Shown piece by piece: positions 15,300 to 28,284 of a stretch of DNA of 64,000 nt. This stretch comes from Oxyruncus cristatus (Eukaryota; Chordata; Aves; Passeriformes; Cotingidae), in NCBI GenBank assembly GCA_013399855.1, contig VXAY01006938.1, positions 968,528-1,032,527 on the forward strand, given 5' to 3'. Within the stretch, counting starts at the first letter, position 1, and each line of letters opens with the position of its first letter. The notes beneath the pieces were generated by a model. It did no database searches, had not been told where the DNA came from, and was given only the letters and a program-made list of their open reading frames with translations. The translations under genes and the position numbers were made by a program.

Positions 15300-15536
15300 T
15301 CAGTTTAGACTAGATATTAGGAAGAAATTCTTCACCTTGAGGGTGGTGAGGCACCAGAAAAGGTGGCCCAGAGAAGCTGTGGATGCCACATCCCTGGAGG
15401 TGTTCAAGGCCAGGTTGGATGGGGCTTTGAGTAACCTGGTCTGGTGGAAGTTGTCCCTGCTCATGGCAGGGGGGGTTGGAACTAGATGGTCTTTGAGGTT
15501 CCTTCCAAAACAAACCATTCTATGATTCTGTGATTT
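15300..15536 (+). mobile_element. CR1 LINE 3' end (5'-truncated)
   Basis: This matches the avian CR1 3' region in sense orientation: a taggaagaaattcttcacc-type start, then gagggtggtgaggcac, gtgttcaaggccaggttgga and ggttggaactagatggtctt. It ends in the octamer-like repeat tctatgattctgtgattt. It is well preserved, about 237 bp, and severely 5'-truncated as most CR1 copies are. No coding part of ORF2 remains. Confidence 0.93.
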
Positions 15537-17807
15537 AGGAGACTTTTGGTAAAAAAGGAGACTTGAACATGCATATTCTGAGCCTTAGGTTAACATGAAA
15601 AACTCCTGAGCCGTATTTTCTGACTACAGCTTTTTTTGTCATTCAGATCTGGAAAGGAAAACGTTCAAATTCTCCAGGCGGACCAGATAGAGTCAAGTTT
15701 TTTCTGCCATTGTTACGTAAACTTCAGGTTTATTTTTAACAATGTTTTCTAAAAAGCAGTGGCAAGAAATAATAAATAATCTGATGTTTCACATGAAGTA
15801 ATTACCCTGTTTTCCTACCTTCTGTGTTCATACTGTGGCTCAGGCAGTCCCCTTTTAGAAACACTCCAATTAATTTTGACAAAAAGGAGTGTAAAAATTA
15901 ATTTCCCTCTACTTCTGTGAAAGTAAGTAGCTGGGTGAAGAAGGAGCACCTTGTTAATGTCTCCTCTAAAGAAAAAGCTTTAGTAGAACACAAGAAAATC
16001 CACATAGGATATCTTTCATGCATTCCAAGTGTGAGGAAACCTGGTTTAGCTAGTAAAACTATTTGGTTCAACCAGTCAATGGTGAGTCATGTGTAATAAT
16101 ACCACTAGGAAAAGAAGTGTCTTGCATAAAGTAAAGGTAAGAACAAGTTAAGAGAAAAGTAAGAACATAACAATGCAGGTGGATACACAAAACAATATTA
16201 AATTATATTGGCAGGACAGTAAAAGTTTCTTTAAAAAAAATATTTCTCTGGCTTGAATAGCTGAAAGATGGCAAGACTTTTCTGTCATTTCAGTGAGAAT
16301 CACTTCAGCAACTCAAAGAATCAGATAAAACCTGCGATAAAAATGTCTGTTTAAAATAAGATACTAATTTAATATTTAAAAATTAATATATGTGTGTGAT
16401 GCAATTATTTTTGCTAGAGCTCTCATCTCTGAAAGAGATTAGTCTTACAGCCATGACTCCCATTCAAGTGATGAACTGAGTAAAACCAGAAGAACATGAT
16501 ACTACAGATAGAGAAAAATAAAGATTTTCTGTGAGCGTAGTCAAATGCAAGGTGTTTTTAACTTTGGGATGTATATAGTGAAATACAATCTATAAACGAT
16601 ATGACTTCATGGCTAATCTCAGTAACATATTTTAAAAGTCATCTGAACTACTTTTTCTCTGTGTGTGCTTTCTTGTTATGGTGTTTTGTTTAAATTTTGG
16701 AGAGGTTAGAGAAAAAGAAGTGGGTTCCAAGGAGAACCTGCATCTGTAATCTGTAATTCTGCTTTTTGCTCTAAATGTGGTGTAGTTCCCATAAACTCTA
16801 GGAACAAAATATTAACTAGAGTTGAAAGTTTGCTTGGGGCATTTGGTTCATGTTCGCACTAGTCTGAGACAAATCACGTTTTGAAGAGACTTATCAAGAC
16901 CCTAATCTCTCCACAGAGAGCTGAACAGCTCTGGCAGGCTTGACAATGCTATTCATTTTTGGAGCCTCACCAGCAAAACAAGCACTCAGCACAAAAGGAT
17001 GTATAGTGTCTAGGCTACTGTACTGTTCATACATCTATATCTATCCATCTAGCAAGGGAGTTCACATCATAGAAATACACATCACTACAATAGTACCATC
17101 CTGTACCTTGGAGATGAGTGTTCCCCAGTGTCAGGTAGTGTTAGTTAATGATACAACACACACCTTCCTATTTATCAAAGAGACAAAGTATTGAAAGCAA
17201 AACCATTTTAAATTTAGAAACAAGTTGCATTGCCTATCACACACTATTTGAACAGAAGGCATACAAATGTCTATTGGTGTGTGGCTTATATACAGCATTC
17301 CTTAACCCTTGCTGTACAGGCAGTGAGTATATGTGTCCACTCTAACAGCAGGAGCTTAATGCTTTTATAAATACTTTATGAAGTATATATAACGTAAAGT
17401 ACAGTTTCAATCTACATTTGTGCCTTCATCTTCTTAAGTCTTTGATCCTAAGCACACAGCTGGAATGCTAAATAAAGCATTATGTCTCTACAGTTTCTCA
17501 GCAGTGAAAATATTTAACTATTATCAACAGGCAAAAAAAACCAACTTCCCCCTCTACCCCCTAAATCAATATAGCAGAGAAATTACATGAGAATTACCTT
17601 GCTTGAAGTGTGCAACTTTTTATTCCTTTTCTCCACACAGTATGAAAGTGCTATTTTTTCCAAGCTTTTCTGTACCCCAAACTCCAGCCAACATTATTCT
17701 ACAGAAGGAGAAGCGGGCAGCAGAGGGAGGCCTGGACACCTTTTCTCTTTCAGAGAGGAGCTAATCAAACATTCCCATCAAGCTCCCAGCTCTGTGAAAG
17801 GCACATT

Positions 17808-17899
17808 GCTCTCTCTCTCTTCCCCTCCCTTTCTCTGCTCCTCTCTCCCTCTCTGGCTCTACCTCCCTCTGTCTTTCCCTCTCCCTCCCTCACACACAG
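17808..17899. repeat. Polypyrimidine tract with terminal (ca) run
   Basis: About 90 bp made almost only of c and t, beginning with (ct)6 and ending in a short cacacacaga run. The opposite strand is a polypurine tract. It can interrupt open frames or form triplex DNA, and no gene was recognised around it. Confidence 0.9.
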
Positions 17900-18756
17900 A
17901 CGTACAGAGCTCCTTACTGATTTAGCAGCCGAATTAGGCAGTCCTATTTTAAATATATGTTCCCTCCCACATATTTTTGGTAGGGATTTCTATGCTCCTT
18001 TTGCACTAGCCTGTCAGATTTGTCAAGTTTTTCTCTTTTGGGAAGTGAAGCTTTACTCGACTGATGTTTTGGCTGAATCATTTTGTCTTCCTGTTCAGTT
18101 CAGCCTTGTAGTGAAAGGACAAGAACCAGTAGACGAGAGTAAACCACACAGCTCTAAAGATTTTAACTACCAGATTAGTTAGGTGCAGATCAGGTTTAAA
18201 GAGAGACAGACTGTTTTACCTTCACTTATGTGAATAGCATTGTATTCCCTCGACAGTTTCCCTGAAGTCAGAGGATTAGTGACAGAGCAAGTCTGTGAGT
18301 CTGGGTACAGAGAAGTAGAAGTATGGCATGAGGGTTCTTTCTCCACTTAGGTGTGAGAATTTCATAAAATACTCTCAAAGGCTACAAACTGGCACTCATT
18401 AAGTTTGACCTGGCCACTAATTTCTTTAAATATGTCTACACAAATCTCCTAAAATGATTGCATACTGTTAAGAAGAAAAATTCATTGAGAGAATCAAAAT
18501 CACATCATTTACAAGATTATCACAGAAGGTGATGCTATCACATTTCAGGATGCTGGAATGCAAACTATAATTTGCAATTACATCTAGGTATTCATAAGTG
18601 TATAGATAACATAAAAGAGAGAACATACACTGTTTTATCAAAGATCATTGGAGAAAAAAAATCTAGTACAAATATAGGAGGTGGAGCTCAAAATACACTT
18701 TAGAAAGACATGTAGTTCATGATGTAATAATCCCCTAAATGTGTTTAGTTTAAGGG

Positions 18757-18794
18757 AAAGTGATTACCTGGTTTTAAATGAAAGTGATTACCTA
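18757..18794. repeat. Short direct repeat
   Basis: The sequence aaagtgattacct is present twice about 24 bp apart, consistent with a local duplication. Confidence 0.8.
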
Positions 18795-21700
18795 TTACTT
18801 GTAAATCTCTACTCCAGTACTTATGGAAACTGGAGTAGAGTAACAGCTCAGCATATTAATAAACAGTACAATATCAAAAGTTTATCAGGAAGTTCCAGCT
18901 GTGTTACTAAGATATAATGATCCATAAATTCATTTGATTCTCTTAATACAGAAGTTCAGGCTTGCCATGGCAATTCCCTGTGAGTCAGAATGCATTGGAC
19001 TGGCAGGAAGCCTCTTCAGTCAGCAAATCTTTTAGTAGATTTACCTGTATCTACTAAAAAACCCACAAAACCCAACCCAGAAGTCTTATTAATTCAAGTT
19101 AACACTTTCAGAATATCATTGCCCTTTTCATAAGGCTTTGTGAGGTTTAATTCTTCAGATAATTCATGGGCAAAACAAAAACACTGCAATGGTCCACTGT
19201 GCACCCACCTGCCCTCTCCCAGCCTGGCTGGCTCTGCTCATGGCTCGGGGTCAAGGATGCTGCCAGTGGGCTGGCACATTTCTGCAGTGCTGCCTGTGAG
19301 GTAACCTGGCATCCTGGAAATGAGCATCCCGGGAATTGTGGAGCAGAAACACTGAGTGGGCAGAATAAGAAAAACTGTCTAGTTTGTTATTACTCAGGGT
19401 ATTCAGCCTCTCATTGTCATTTGTAATGGAGAGCTGATGAGTATCAAAACAAAACACTGAGGAGGGCTCTAGCTGTCTCTTTTTATCACAACATTTCTGA
19501 GTGCTGTTGCCTGTGCTCTTTCCTGACAGAAAGCCATTTCCAGCCACCCAAGAGCTGGCAACACAAAGTGCAGGAGCAAGAGGTGGACCACATTGAATGG
19601 GTCCATTTTGCTGCTGGGAAAAACCTATTTGCAAACAGGGAAAGATTTATTTGCAAAAGAGGTGACCATGCAGTCAGGAAGCCACTGCTTTGAAGACAAT
19701 AGGCATTGAACATGATTGTCCAGGGTAGGGACAAATGCTCTGTATATGTATGTGTTCATGTCTCCCACCATTGCTTCTAGTCTGTTTTCTGCTGTTAGTA
19801 CTGTTTGTGGTAATAGTTTTAAAGTCTTACTATATTGTATTTTCATTTACTTGTAAGTTAAAGAAGGATTTAATATGATCCATTGAAAAGACGCCTGAAA
19901 GCAATGGAATGCAGACCTATAACCTATTCCCTGAAAGTTGTAATGAAACAGCCAATGATCGAGACCAGAGAGAAGAAATACTTTGGTTTCAAAGAGAGCT
20001 TGAGAAGGTTCTTAATTTTTGAGGAAAATTTAGTGACCACACTGATTTATGATCTGCTCAGATATTACCTTCACTCTGGAAGATAAAACAGGAGAAAGAG
20101 AGAGATGATGTGTGTAAACAATGTTAGCATCGACAGAGGAGATAATCTAGCCAAGACTCAGGAAGTTTGGTGTTTGTACACAGAGGTAGCAGTAGACCTG
20201 GAAGACCACACACTTGCTGATGGACCTTAGTCACAGTCCCTTAAATAAATCTTCATTTGAGACAATGTGTCATGCAGATTTTTCAAGGCACACAACGTTT
20301 GTTTAAAAAAATATTGCTTTGGGTAAAAGCTGGGTAAAGGCCTTGGTGGGTAACAACAGAAAATCTGACTTCACTGCGTTTAGTCTAATCCTCACTACAA
20401 ATCTGACTTCAACATTTTTAAAAAAGCTTTTGTTTATAATATAACTAGTGGTTACATGCTTCAGCTAACACAAAAATGTAAGATCCCTCATGTTTCTCCC
20501 CCTTTGCATGCAGTGATGCATAGATAAATGAAATAAGGGAAACCTCACCTGCTAGGAAATGCAAATAAACTCACATGTTCTGGGTTTGGTGCTCATGAAC
20601 TGGTATGGCCCCAGAGCTGAGGTGAGGCAGCTGTGAGGGCACCATCAGAGACAGCTGTAGTTTTGCACTTACATGTCCAAATTCAGTCCAAGTTCATTCC
20701 TGACTTATTCCATAAACTTTTGTTCATTGGTGATCTTTCTGTAGTGATTTACACAAACAGATCAAACTTTTGTAGAAAGGGGAAGAGAAAAAGTTTTTAC
20801 TATGTAGTAGGTTCACATAGTAGGGCAAAATCTAAGCGATTTTGCTGTAAATAGCTTCCAAGAAATCTGTGCAAAGTGATGACAGGTATATAGATCCTGT
20901 GGAGTAGGTGTTTTCTGCAGCCCAACCCATCATGCTCGTCTCCCCAACACTCAGAAGGAACTTCTGACTCTATTGGTGTAGGCATAGGCAAAGAAAATCA
21001 TCTTCATCCATGTTATAGAACAAGATATGCCTGCACAATTTTTAGAGGAATCCAGACTTTGTTTGGGAAATTTTTAGTGAGAAAGTTCAGATTCTCTCAC
21101 ACACTTTGTCCCACTTGTGAAACCCAAGGTGCACACTGCTCTTCTGGTGTGGGGCTGTGGCCACACTTCTAAAACCACTAAATAATTTGCTCTCCAGGTT
21201 GTGAGTAGTGAATATATAAGAAATCAAAGTCACCCAGGACTGAGCTAACTGGCCAGTGATCATTACACAGAAACTGTTGAATGTATCTTCTCAGCTGACC
21301 ACTGTGGGATTAATAAGTCAGTCCTGACTCTGCATACAAAGACAGAAAACAGAAAAATGATTTCTGCAAGATGACACATAGCTATGTCACATCTAATCCC
21401 ATTCAGGTGATTAAACAGAAAGGAACAAGTTTTCTGCTCTTAAATAATTACCCTCAAGCCTTTTCAGACAAATACTACGACTGGAATCAGAGAGCAGAAT
21501 CTTACAACACCCCAAGATGTCACGCACAGCTTGGCAGTGCCGGCTCTGTTCAAAAAGAGCGCTGTCACACATGTTAGTGTTAACTCCTAACAAGTGTGAG
21601 TGGAGTTCAAATTCAGCAGTTCTTCTACATTCCTCAAACTCTCTGAAATAAAATCTTGACTTATGTGTTATTACACTTCGGATAAATTGTGCTTGAAAAC

Positions 21701-22226
21701 TATTTATTACTGAAGAAAACAAGCCATAGGGAGAACACAGTAGGAAATTGAAAGTATAATTGGAATGGCAAGGCTACTAGGGGGTTAACATTGTTTGGCT
21801 TTAGCTGCTTGAAGCACTAATATCAAAATTGACCTCAGGTAAATAAAATAACCAGTGTCCTGTAGGGCTTGTATAAAATACACTGACGTGTTTGTCTAGT
21901 GTTTGAGAAAGGTAGGGAGGCTGAATTATGTATGCTGTAGCCCTTGCCAGCATCAGAAACGTCTTTAAATAATTAGAGCAATTGGGTAGCCAGGCCTCTG
22001 TTTTTTCTTTTTATGAATGAGGAGACCTCATGGGCCAAATGAATGCATAATGTTGGCATGCTTGGCTTAAATGGATGGCTACCAAACATGCACTGTGTAA
22101 ATTTGAACTACTGGGTGTTTCTCAGCAAAGATGGCAATGACCATGTTTCCTGAGACTGTAGAGAAGTAGGGCTCTGTTAGTAAGTCCCAAGTCCCCAGTT
22201 CATTTGTTAACCCCACAGAGCAAACA

Positions 22227-22285
22227 GTGACAAAAGACAACAAAAGGTGACAAAAGACAACAAAAGGTGACAAAAGATGACAAAG
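22227..22285. repeat. 20-bp tandem repeat
   Basis: The unit caaaagacaacaaaaggtga occurs twice exactly (22231-22250 and 22251-22270), followed by a partial, diverged third copy and preceded by the end of another unit. Confidence 0.93.
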
Positions 22286-25200
22286 TCTTTTTAGTTTTGC
22301 CAGGATGCAATGTTCAAGTGAGACCTGATAAACTCTTTGCCCTGGATTTCCTGAAGGTTACAGGGGGGAATGGGGGCCTGGGAGCCTGCCATCCCAACTG
22401 GGCAGGCTAAAAGAATGAGGATTAATAGTGGGGATTGGGAAAGAGACCCTTTTCTGTGACTGATATGTGGATAACTCAAGTCTTTCCAATTGAACAGTGA
22501 CCATTGTAACTGTCATGGATTTTAATTGTTGGGGTTTTTTTTAAAGTTCCAGGCAGTCACTTTTGGAAACTTTTGACCTTGCCTTCTTCTGTAATAATCA
22601 AAAGACATAAAGAAAAGTGAACTTCAGCTTGGAAGGAGACCCTAATAAGGCATTTGAGTGAACTTAGAAGTTACTACTATCGGTAAGGAGTGTTTGTACA
22701 CTCAGAGAGCAATTTAATGTGTAGTGCATTAGCTGTGGGCATGCAGACAATACTAGTTAGGACCAACAAGTCAGGTGGGTTTGCTTACTGATCTCAATCT
22801 GTATCAGAAAGAGCAGTGCTCAGATACTGCTTTCATATAATTCTTTCAAGGTACGTCTCTATAGGAAAAAAGAAAACAAATGGAGGATGTTCTTGCTCTT
22901 GAAATACAACAGGAAGCTATCATGGCCATCAAGAAATCTTCATTATTTTTGCCATGCAGCTGAATCTACCCATACATCCTAAGCCCCATATTCCCAATGC
23001 CAGATTTAGAACAGAAGTTGCCACAAATGCTGTGTTGAAACACAAATTAAGTGAACAGTAAATACAGGGACTGGAAAAGCCTTTGAGATGAGGAAATGAC
23101 AAGGGTGGCTAGTGAGGAGGAGTTTGACCTGATTGCATCCGCAGCCCTTTGGATCCGAAGAGGTGTAACCAGCTTTAAAAGCTGTGTCGTTATGGAGGTG
23201 GACTGTGATGTTTGTATCTCAGCAATCTGCTCTCAGAAACCAAGATGCTGCTACAATGGAAATCAATTTTGGTACCATTTTTTTGGCAGAACTTGCAGTT
23301 AATGCAAAAGTGTATAGAGACTGAACAGAACTGGGTCTGTAGGAAGTGCAGCATATGGACTTTGTTCATCTAGAATCCAGTGTAGGTGAGGATTGAGTCT
23401 TCACAGGGTAAGTGGGGTATCTTTCATTGCTCTACTACCTTGTATAAAACCTAATTCAGCAGCATAAAGCTCCTTGTGTGAGGAGTAAAATCATCTGTTT
23501 AGGAGAGTGCTTTGTTAATCAAGTTTCAGCAGTGCTGGATGCAGTGCTGAAATTTGCAATTGAGGACCACAGCCCTCAGAAAACACAAATGTTTTTTTCA
23601 GTATGCTTTCCCCATCTGCCCACTTCCAGTGTGAGCTATGTGCTATCATTGCCACTGTTGATTCAGTTTGACAAGAATACCAAGGCTCCCTCTGCATCCC
23701 TCTGCCTCTTACCTTGGCAGTAAAGCTCAACTACTCGCTGCAAATCAGGCCTGGAAAATGTAAACCCAGTAACAGTCTTCTGTCTGTTCTTTCTGACTGT
23801 TTTCCTGATGTGTTTTCTATTTACGCTCTGTAGGGCATCAGGTGTCAGGGCAAGTAGATGATGCCAGTAAAAGCCACTTCAGAGTAGAGAGTTCGTGGCT
23901 GCCTCCCAGAAACTGAATGCATCCCCTCTGTGGTGCCCTTATCCTTGTCTCCTCCAGCTTTGGCTCTTGGCACTGAAGACTGTTCAAAATGCAGGTTGTT
24001 TCTGGAGGCAACATGCAGAAATTAGAGTGCTGCTCTGGCAAGAGGAAGTGTCCAAATACAAGCAGGGCCAGAACTGCCAGTGTGTTGAATAGGTGGATTA
24101 ATATATTTTCTTCACTTGTATTTGCCAGAGTTCATGAAAAGCCCCTCTGCATGTGCCCCTGTGCGCAGGCTCACCATGTAAGGGTTTACATTGTTCTCTC
24201 CCACTTGAGTGGTGGTGGCTTGGCCCCCTTCCAGGGTCTCCTTGCCCACTGCTCTTGTAGAGACCTATTTGCCTTTAGGGAGGCAAAATTTCTAGGAGAG
24301 ATACAGATAGTGCAGGGGAGAACAGGGTTGCATGGCCTTGTGTGGTAATGGGGGATCTCAGTCTGGGGTGAGAATACATAGGTTCCTGTAACTCCTGGGT
24401 GGTGCTGCACCCATATAAACCTCTTTTTTTGTGCATCCAAGTTCTAGAAACACCTTCCTTGGAAGATGATACACATTGTGGAGGTAGAGAATCCCATGTT
24501 TCAGCAATTTTCAATTTAATTGGGAAGGAAAGGAGAGAGACTGTAGGGTGCTGCTGCTAGGAGAGTGAGGGATATAGGGGGAAATTGGGGTCCTGCTGGA
24601 GGAATGGGACAGGAGGAAGGTGCTGGGGGTGCACCTGGGGGCCCTGTGATGTGGATACGAGGAGGGTATAGAGTGATGCAAGCACCGTCCTGGGCACACA
24701 GACCCCAGTGGACTGGCAGGAATGCCAGCACTTGCTCTCCTTGCCATCCATGTCCTGTCTGTGTGCTCCTCTCACTTCCAATGGGATAGGAGATGCAGTG
24801 TTTCTGGTGTTTCTTTAACTGGTTCTACCAAGGTGTTCACTGCCCTGTGAGAGTATTGAAGCTCCAGGTTACTGTAAGCCACTAAAGCACATTCAAAATT
24901 TACTCTGCTTTGTGTGAACCAGCCCAACATTACAAAGGTTGTTGTCTGCCCAGGGCGGCTGAGCAGGCAGGGCTGCAGGCAGGAAACTCACTCCCTTGCT
25001 CCCACTCAGGATATTTGTGACTGAGGTTTTATTGCAAAAGGGTCAGGGTTGGGGAGTGCAGGCTGTGAAGAGCTGCTGTAAACCTTTTTTGCTGTCCATT
25101 TCCACCATTTTACCCAGGCATCATGTTCCCAGCCATACAGAGCAATGTATTTCCAGCCATAAAGAGATATGAGGGGTACCCTGAGGGACAAAAGGTGTAG

Positions 25201-26161
25201 ACACAAGCATATCCAGTGCAGTAGCCTATATCTGTACTTTTTATAAGGTGGTAATTTCTCGTGATCCATTTCCACTTAAAAAGCAGAAAACAGGCAGTCT
25301 GCATAAACATCATGCCACACTGTAGCAACTAAATTAACTGTTAACTCAGTAATGGCGAAATAGAGTAGCAAAGATAGTGGTCTTTCCTCTATGATGCCTC
25401 CTAGGGCTCCACAAAGATCTAATGAAATTCCTTCTGTGAAATCAAGACTTCAGAATAAATGCTGCTCTTTTATTACATGTGAAAGAAAGAACTCTTCAAA
25501 TCTTATTAGAAAAATAAATCTGTCTGAATAAACTCCATCCTCCATTCCTTGCCTCCAGTGCCACAACCATATAGTATAAGGTGAGCTTTGTATTTTGATC
25601 CACAAATTAAGTAAATTACTTTTAATAAATTGCTTAGTCACAAGCACATTTTAGCTGGAAATACTATTTGCATTCCTATAATTGCCAGCATTAAATCTCC
25701 ATAATAATTGTAAGAGGAAAGGCTCTACATTTTCTGCTTGCTAACTCCTCAGAATGTTTTGTACCATGGAAAATATGATAAATGCTTTCAAACTAATTCA
25801 ATAATTGACATTTTTCACTTTAGGTTTTCAAAGCTCTTTTCAAAGAAGGGCAAACAATGAAAGGAAGTGAAAAATAGTTTTGGGAGAGAGAAAATTAAAT
25901 TCTGTGCATGCTCTTAAAAAGTATCAAAAGAAAGGGAAGGCAAGCAGCTTTTGCAGAAAAGAAAGCTGAGAAGTCCACAGCTTACAGAATCAAGTTTAGG
26001 AAGGTGTTTGGCTTACTGGAGATACAGAGGACATGTACCTGTGGAAAGACCAGGAGCTTGTTTCCCAGGGCTTGCTCCACAAAAAGTATCTAAGAGGTAA
26101 TATCGCCCAGAGCTGCTCTGTGCTGCCAATGCCCACGTGCCTGAAATTGCCACCTGCCTTA

Positions 26162-26505
26162 ACGACCTTATTGTGACCTTTCAGTACTTAAAGGGGACAA
26201 GAAAATGGGGACAGACTTTTTAGCAGGGCTTGTTGCAATAGGACAAGGGATAATGGTTTGAAGGAAGGTTGATTTAGATCAGGTAAAAAGAAGAAGTTTT
26301 TTTTAGTGAAGGTAGTAAAACACTGGAACAGTTGCCCAGAGAGGTGGTAGATGCCCCTTGCCTGGACTCATTCAAGGTCCAGCTGGATGGGGCTCTGAGA
26401 AACCTGATCTACCTGAAGATTTCCCAGCTCACTGTGTGTGGGGGGCTAGATTGGATGACCCTTTAAAGGGTCCCAAATAATTCCAACCCAAATAATTCTA
26501 TGACA
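26162..26505 (+). mobile_element. CR1 LINE 3' end (5'-truncated)
   Basis: A sense-oriented CR1 fragment beginning near ccttattgtgacctttcag and containing ggggacagactttttagcag, gaacagttgcccagagaggt and tcaaggtccagctggatggg. It ends at aataattctatgacaatt. It is more diverged than the 15.3-kb copy, with substitutions and a poor terminal octamer, so it is probably older. The left boundary is approximate. Confidence 0.9.
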
Positions 26506-28252
26506 ATTGCCTTTTTTTAAATCCAGCAACAAAAAGGAAAACATGTTGCAGACGGATTCTGGGTTTCCCAGCCCTTTGAGGCATGCCCATGACTCTATAG
26601 ACATTCAGGGCTCTGAATTCACATATTGTGAAAATGCATGTGCTGGAGGAAGGAGTGGCTCAGGCCCAAACAAAAGGAAAATGTTTCCTGTTGCTTCCTC
26701 CATAGCCCTGTAATACCACACTATGTGCTAGGGTCAGTGCTCGGGCTTTGGTTTGCAAAATCTGATGGTTTCTCTTGCATCCTGGGAGGTGTTGGGAGCC
26801 CCAGGCAGAAGGCCAGGGAATAACTAAGGTCAGAAGAAGGCTGAATGAGGCCCCTGTTGTGTTAATTTTGGTGAGTTACAGCCATACCTTGGTGTGCCCA
26901 GGTCCTGGTTCAGCTTCTATGTCTCAACTGACAGTTCACCAAGAGAGAGCAGCCCAAAGCTGTTTTAAACTTTCTGTGGTGAGCTTATCTTAGGCTGTTC
27001 AGTGCTAGTGGTGGTTTCTGTGTGCCCCTTACCATAAAGTGAAAGACATTTATGATCAGTGGGAAACATGTCAGGCATGTTGTGCTTGTGTAACGTACTT
27101 GCAGGGAGGACAGAGGAGACAATTCTTACTCACACCAATGTAAGAGAAGGAAGTGTTCAGGCCTGCAGAGTTGCCTAAACTGGTGTGCTCCCCTTCTGAG
27201 TGAGCTGATACAGTAGGCAACCAAGCTGTGCCAGGTGCAGTGTGAAATATCACATGCTACCCTGCATTACAACGCACTGATTGCCTTGGCTGCCAGTGTG
27301 TTGGAGTGTCAGAGCTGCTGCTGACAGCCCAGGTGAGTTCTAAATAGCGGCTGGTGAGGCCTCTGGTGCATCGTGCAGAGGTTCTGCATTCAGCCCCTGT
27401 TGTGTTTGGTGAGCTCCCCTTTCAGCATGTTCTCCTCACAGGTTTTCTACCATCGAGCTGTCATTGCTGTGGATTAGGATAGCTTCATCTGCATCACTAA
27501 GTAAAGCTGAGATACCTGACAGGAGACCATCAGAAACTCACTTTGTCTCCTTTGTGGCAATGAATGAGAAAGCCTGAAAAGAAACCCGAAAATGGGGTTT
27601 GTTCCATCCAGTTAAGCAGACAGTGATTTTTGGGAAATTACATTTTAAAGATTCTGCTGCTCTAAAGTAAATTTCTTTGGTCTTCACAAAATTAATGCTT
27701 TACAGCTTTGTTTTTTCTTCTTATCTTTCGATAAGTGAATACGATTCGTCTTCTAGTAAAAAGTCAATTTACAAGAATGAGTAAGAAAATTGAAACAAGT
27801 CCTGATTTGTGTGAAATAAATTGAGTTAATTTATGGTAAATAATTGTTTGCTTTTAGTCTGTTGCTCCTTGTGTTTCTTTTCACATAAAGTGGGGGAAAG
27901 TGTGAGGGATTCAGTTTGCCAAACAACTCTGCCTAGTTATGGGGAGTTCTGAACAAACTACTCATTCAGTTTGTTTCACATTCCCAAGGATGGACTTTCT
28001 GAAGGCCACAGAGTTAGAGGCATAAAATCAGGATGGTGCCCAGTAAGGATCCAAGAAATTAAAGACAACAGCTAAATTTTCTTCAAAAGACATCTGCACA
28101 CCACTTTTTTCCATTCTGCTTTTCTACAGGAATGGAACATGCAAATGATGACATACAAAAAAGTAGTGTTCAGAAAGTGAGGGATCAAGAGCTTAACAGC
28201 ACCTGTAACTGGAGAAAGTTCTACAAATTCTAGATTTTATTTATGTCTCTCT

Positions 28253-28284
28253 TTATATATACATATACACACACATATATATTT
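28253..28284. repeat. (ta)/(ca) mixed microsatellite
   Basis: Alternating ta, ca and ta dinucleotides with single-base interruptions. Confidence 0.85.

Larger units (their letters stand above)
15537..26161. other. Non-coding DNA, no gene recognised
   Basis: Between two CR1 copies. It contains the polypyrimidine tract, the 18.76-kb direct repeat and the 20-bp tandem repeat. Short frames only. The GC-richer stretch near 24.5-24.8 kb is open in several frames on both strands, as expected from composition. Confidence 0.6.
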
